NCBI GenBank assembly: GCA_963656825.1
Contig: CAVKJG010000062.1
Location: 1-6,600 of the forward strand
Direction of reading: 5' to 3'
Length of the DNA stretch: 6,600 bases
From: CAG-841 sp963656825
GTDB taxonomy: Bacteria; Bacillota; Clostridia; Oscillospirales; CAG-272
The translations under genes and the position numbers were made by a program. Numbering within the stretch: position 1 is the first letter of the stretch; each line of letters starts with the position of its first letter. Under the pieces are notes generated by a model that saw only the letters and a list, made by a program, of their open reading frames with translations, was not told where the DNA came from and made no database searches. Positions 4,560-6,600 of the stretch are shown here, in pieces.

Positions 4560-4588
4560 TTGACAAAAGCAAAAGCGTATTATATAAT
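4560..4588 (+). promoter_or_regulatory. Perfect sigma-A promoter of the glutamine synthetase gene
   Basis: TTGACA (4560-4565) and TATAAT (4583-4588) are exact consensus, 17 bp apart. The start near 4595 gives a leader of about 28 nt, mostly T and A, with no room for a riboswitch. I looked for a GlnR/TnrA-type TGTNA-N7-TNACA site around it and did not find one. Confidence 0.9.
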
Positions 4589-4622
4589 TTTTTTATTATT
4601 TTCAAAAATACAAGAGGTTTTG

Positions 4623-6600
4623 ATGAACATACTTGATTCTTACGGCTCAATGGTTTTCGGAGACGAGGCGATGAAAAAATATCTGCCCGAAAACGTTTAC
4701 CTGCGCCTGAAAAAAACCATGGACGAGGGCAAAAGCCTCGCCCCCGAAATTGCCGACGACGTTGCCGAAGGCATGAGAAAATGGGCGGAGGCGCTCGGCG
4801 CCACGCACTACACGCATTGGTTCCAGCCGATGACGGGTATCACCGCCGAAAAGCATGACAGCTTTATTTCTTTCGGCAAGGACGGCGGCGTTATAGAAGA
4901 ATTTTCGGGTAAAGCGCTTATAAAGGGCGAATCAGACGCTTCATCCTTCCCTTCCGGAGGTCTTCGCGCAACGTTTGAAGCACGCGGATACACAGCATGG
5001 GACGCAACCTCTTATGCCTTTATAAAAGAAAACACGCTTTGTATTCCCACGGCGTTCTGCTCCTACGGGGGCGAAGCGCTCGACAAAAAAACTCCGCTTC
5101 TCCGTTCAATGGAGCTTATCAACCGTCAGGCTATGAGAATAATGAAGCTTTTCGGCAACGAAAGCGTAAAGAAGATTGTCACCACCGTCGGCGCGGAGCA
5201 GGAATATTTTCTTATAGACAAAAAGCTGTTCGACAGGCGCGAAGATCTTGTCTTTACGGGAAGAACGCTGTTCGGCGCAAAGCCTCCCAAAGGTCAGGAG
5301 CTTGACGACCATTATTACGGTTCTATAAAGCCGCGCGTAAAAGCGTTTATGAGCGAGCTGAACGAAGAGCTCTGGAAGCTCGGAATCCCCGCTAAAACGG
5401 AGCATAACGAGGTTGCCCCATCTCAGCACGAAGTCGCCGTACTTTACACAACGTCGAACACCGCCACCGACAATAACCAGCTTATGATGGAGATAATGAA
5501 AAACGTTGCCTCACGTCACGGACTTGCGTGCCTGCTCCACGAAAAGCCCTTTGAGGGTGTAAACGGTTCGGGAAAGCACAACAACTGGTCGATGGCAACC
5601 GATTCTGGAGCAAACCTGCTCGAGCCAGGCGACACTCCCGCGGAAAACGCACAGTTTCTGCTGTTTCTTGCGGCGGTCATCGCCGCAGTCGATCGTCATC
5701 AGGATCTGCTCCGGATTTCAGTTGCGTCGGCAGGCAACGACCATCGTCTCGGCGCGGACGAAGCTCCCCCCGCGATTATTTCAATGTTTCTGGGCACGGA
5801 GCTTACCGAGGTGCTTTCGGCGATAGAAAACGACAGCGTAATGTGCAAAAAGGAGCGCACGCTCATGCGTGTGGGCGTTCATACTCTGCCGAAATTTCCG
5901 CGCGATACGACGGACAGAAACCGCACCTCGCCCTTTGCTTTTACGGGAAACAAATTTGAATTCCGCTCTCCCGGATCAAGCCAGTCGATAGCCGATACAA
6001 ATACCGTAATAAACACTATCGTGGCTGAGGCGCTCGACGAATTCGCATGCAAGCTTGAAGCCGCAGCAGACTTTGATTCAGAGCTCCATTTTCTTATAAG
6101 AGATACGATAAGAGCCCACAAGCGCATAATTTTCAACGGAAACAACTACTCCGCCGAATGGGTAAAGGAAGCGGAAAGACGCGGACTTTATAATCTTCCG
6201 TCAACGCCGGAAGCGGTTGAAAGACTTATCGCTCCCGAAAACATCACGTTGTTTACAAAATACAATGTATTCACAGAAACAGAAATCCGCGCGCGCCACG
6301 AAATAATGCTTGAAAGCTACTGCAAAACCGTGGGCATTGAAGCGCTTACCATGCTTGAAATGACAAGAAAGCAGATAATTCCCGCCGTAATGGCATTTTC
6401 AAAGGAGGTCGCCTGCTCGCTTAAAATCAAGTCGAAAATATGCGCCGATGCCGACGTAAGCGCCGAAGTCGCGCTTTGCAAAAAGCTTTCCTCGCTTCTC
6501 GGAAGCATATATTCTTCGTGCGAAAAGCTTTCCCTCGATATGTCGGCAAAGCATACGGGCGGCGAATCCGAAAGAGCCGCTTATTTCCGCTCCGTTATAT
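4623..6600 (+). CDS. glnN: Glutamine synthetase, type III (3' end beyond the window)
   Basis: ATP-dependent ligation of ammonia to glutamate giving glutamine, in the cytoplasm. The ATG at 4623 has GAGG (4614-4617) five bases upstream. The frame is open for 659 codons to the window edge; type III enzymes are usually about 700-730 residues, so only a short tail is missing. Family hallmarks in order: GATHYTHWFQPMTGITAEKHD (residues 59-79), SSFPSGGLRATFEARGYTAW (107-126), metal-binding VGAEQEYF (189-196), HNEVAPSQHE (261-270), NGSGKHNNWS (314-323), NDHRLGADEAPPAI (372-385) and, further on, PGSSQSIADTNTV. All expected active-site blocks are present and the reading is unbroken. This dodecameric class differs from GSI: it has no adenylylation system, and no PII-like gene is visible here. 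Monocistronic at its 5' end, with its own promoter. Confidence 0.97.
   Translation, partial: MNILDSYGSMVFGDEAMKKYLPENVYLRLKKTMDEGKSLAPEIADDVAEGMRKWAEALGATHYTHWFQPMTGITAEKHDSFISFGKDGGVIEEFSGKALIKGESDASSFPSGGLRATFEARGYTAWDATSYAFIKENTLCIPTAFCSYGGEALDKKTPLLRSMELINRQAMRIMKLFGNESVKKIVTTVGAEQEYFLIDKKLFDRREDLVFTGRTLFGAKPPKGQELDDHYYGSIKPRVKAFMSELNEELWKLGIPAKTEHNEVAPSQHEVAVLYTTSNTATDNNQLMMEIMKNVASRHGLACLLHEKPFEGVNGSGKHNNWSMATDSGANLLEPGDTPAENAQFLLFLAAVIAAVDRHQDLLRISVASAGNDHRLGADEAPPAIISMFLGTELTEVLSAIENDSVMCKKERTLMRVGVHTLPKFPRDTTDRNRTSPFAFTGNKFEFRSPGSSQSIADTNTVINTIVAEALDEFACKLEAAADFDSELHFLIRDTIRAHKRIIFNGNNYSAEWVKEAERRGLYNLPSTPEAVERLIAPENITLFTKYNVFTETEIRARHEIMLESYCKTVGIEALTMLEMTRKQIIPAVMAFSKEVACSLKIKSKICADADVSAEVALCKKLSSLLGSIYSSCEKLSLDMSAKHTGGESERAAYFRSVI

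Noticed and set aside
4540..4622. GlnR/TnrA-type operator or riboswitch ahead of glutamine synthetase
   Set aside because: No TGTNA-N7-TNACA palindrome was found, and the leader is only about 28 nt.

Overview
The window looks like a chromosomal segment from a Gram-positive, low-to-mid G+C anaerobe of the class Clostridia, probably a gut Oscillospirales-type lineage. The evidence is strong GAGG/GGAGG ribosome binding sites, textbook sigma-A promoters, a RocG/GudB-like glutamate dehydrogenase of about 420 residues, and a type III glutamine synthetase. The lineage is an inference; no rRNA or species marker is present.

Layout. Positions 1-164 (minus) hold the first 54 codons of an unrecognised AT-rich gene that runs off the left edge. 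Positions 184-220 form the terminator of a minus-strand tRNA-Pro(UGG) gene at 248-323. Next to it, at 443-509, is a broken second tRNA-Pro: its 5' half is intact and its 3' half is degenerate. A perfect consensus promoter (542-570) lies just beyond the stop of gdhA and points into both tRNA copies. Short repeats surround the intact tRNA. Glutamate dehydrogenase (574-1836, minus) has its own perfect promoter (1872-1900). Upstream of it, separated by a bidirectional terminator, is a minus-strand XRE-type HTH regulator (1983-2717) with a C-terminal array of 29-residue repeats. Its promoter is nearly superimposed, by dyad symmetry, on that of a divergent plus-strand gene for a six-helix DUF308/HdeD-like membrane protein (2923-3561). 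An unrecognised membrane protein of about eight helices follows (3656-4504, TTG start), then a UUCG-loop terminator. A perfect promoter then drives the type III glutamine synthetase gene, which begins at 4623 and runs off the right edge after 659 codons.

How the genes may fit together. GDH and GS are the two ammonia-assimilating enzymes, and here they bracket a small module of regulator plus two membrane proteins. The shared promoter suggests that the repeat-bearing regulator controls itself and the DUF308 gene. Nothing in the sequence directly shows that it controls gdhA or the GS gene.

Most unusual parts: (i) the doubled tRNA-Pro locus, where the canonical-looking copy is broken and the intact copy carries an unusual but compensated A19-U56 tertiary pair beside an AT-rich gene, as expected at an integration site; (ii) the dyad-symmetric bidirectional promoter; (iii) the HTH protein with exact 87-bp in-frame repeats. 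I did not find a recognisable defence system, CRISPR array, transposase or integrase.
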